A model generated the notes under the pieces. It was given only the letters and a program-made list of their open reading frames with translations, was not told the origin of the DNA and ran no database searches. A stretch of DNA of 27,648 bases from Ophiothrix spiculata. Lineage: Eukaryota > Echinodermata > Ophiuroidea > Amphilepidida > Ophiotrichidae. Below, piece after piece: positions 27,018 through 27,648 of this stretch; the stretch's first letter is position 1; every line of letters begins with the position of its first letter. The position numbers were made by a program, and so were the translations under genes. The stretch lies in NCBI GenBank assembly GCA_000969725.1, contig JXSR01S002463.1. The stretch is one strand, 5' to 3'.

Positions 27018-27648
27018 CTAGAAAGAAAATAAATGCATGTAATTGTAACATGAATGGAAATTCAGTTGGTTATGTCAAATCATGATCAGGAAGCCACTTG
27101 CTATAATAAGTATGTCACATTTGTTAGCTGGTTTCTACTGTCAACAATGAAGCTGATTGAAACTTCTTGTCTTTACATCAAGCAAAAGAACGATACCATC
27201 AAGCTCACCATCATTTACAGATTGAAACCTCATCCTTAAAACAATATGCCGACGACTCAATTCACATTTGGAAAATATCTTCAACTGATTAAAATTTATA
27301 TGAAGGTTTAAAACTAAGATTTTTCAGGTATGAACAGGTCAGGCCTTCATTTTATTAGCACTAAAATTGCTAATTCAATAAGGAAAAGAGTTGATGAAAA
27401 TACTTCTTCATCCCATGATTATTAGATCAGGTGTGAACGTCTGCTTCACTTTATTGGATGAAGTGATTTTGCATTCTTTCCAATGGTATTGTGCATGCAT
27501 AATCCTTGTGCTTAGCTCTATATAAAAGCCATGTTCACACAAACCCACTATGTTGTTAACAACCACTTGTCACTTCTAACACGCAACACACCTTATAGTC
27601 CTTACAGCTTAGCTCTAGAGAAAAGTCATGTTCACACAAACCCACTAT
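27018..27648 (-). other. Upstream plexin intron (partial)
   Basis: No further plexin exon was recognised before the window edge. On the plus strand, QYADDSIHIWK at about 27242-27274 recalls the YADD box of LINE reverse transcriptase, and KLTIIYRLKPHP at 27202-27237 recalls a LINE endonuclease motif (VVYRPP); both are short and weak. Confidence 0.5.
27502..27648. repeat. Direct repeat at right edge
   Basis: The segment CTTAGCTCTA followed by ATGTTCACACAAACCCACTA starts at 27511 and again at 27608, 97 bases apart. The second copy runs to the last base of the window, so a longer tandem array may continue outside. Confidence 0.75.

Noticed and set aside
26643..27032. Plus-strand frames opposite exon 1
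   Set aside because: Shadows of the minus-strand PSI exon and adjoining intron.
27341..27361. Relative of the 9385-9436 TIR (AGGCCTTCATTTTATTAGCA)
   Set aside because: Only about 21 AT-rich bases match and the flanks do not; too short to call.

Overview
The window is AT-rich metazoan DNA. It is dominated by the 3' part of a single intron-rich gene on the minus strand, which encodes the second half of a plexin (semaphorin receptor). I could place 24 exons (3365 coding bases, about 1120 residues) joined by 23 GT-AG introns whose phases all agree, ending at a TGA stop at 3137-3139. The 5' part (signal peptide, Sema domain and the first PSI/IPT repeats) lies beyond the right edge. The organism is probably a marine invertebrate. 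The introns are full of short non-autonomous DNA transposons, a tRNA-headed SINE and CR1/L2-like LINE tails, which I associate with echinoderm, hemichordate or amphioxus genomes; the exact taxon cannot be read from the sequence.

Layout, reading the gene from right to left. 27018-27648 is an upstream intron with a short direct repeat and possible LINE debris. Exons 1-8 (27017 down to 18474) encode a PSI domain, the IPT/TIG repeats and a candidate furin site (RQRR). Exon 9 (17895-18129) carries the only transmembrane helix and a charged juxtamembrane segment. Exons 10-15 encode the first half of the split RasGAP domain. Exons 16-19 encode the inserted RBD-like domain and its linker. Exons 20-24 encode the second GAP half and the C-terminus. 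1-3136 is the 3' UTR and downstream DNA, with no second gene that I can recognise.

The introns hold most of the interest. Three hAT-like MITEs each have a perfect 8-bp target-site duplication (3885-4212, 11672-12169, 21768-22144). Two TTAA-bounded MITE families have two copies each. A 297-bp element has perfect 27-bp terminal inverted repeats (4414-4710). There is a cluster of foldbacks (24150-24650), a 15-copy 33-bp minisatellite open in several frames (about 6110-6611), a dispersed-repeat-like block with eleven TGACCT half-sites (13050-13290) and a diverged partial copy of plexin exon 8 in the next intron, whose differences are all transitions. No CRISPR, prokaryotic operon, defence system, rRNA gene or clear functional tRNA gene was found. 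The long frames outside the plexin exons look like repeat artefacts or transposon fragments.
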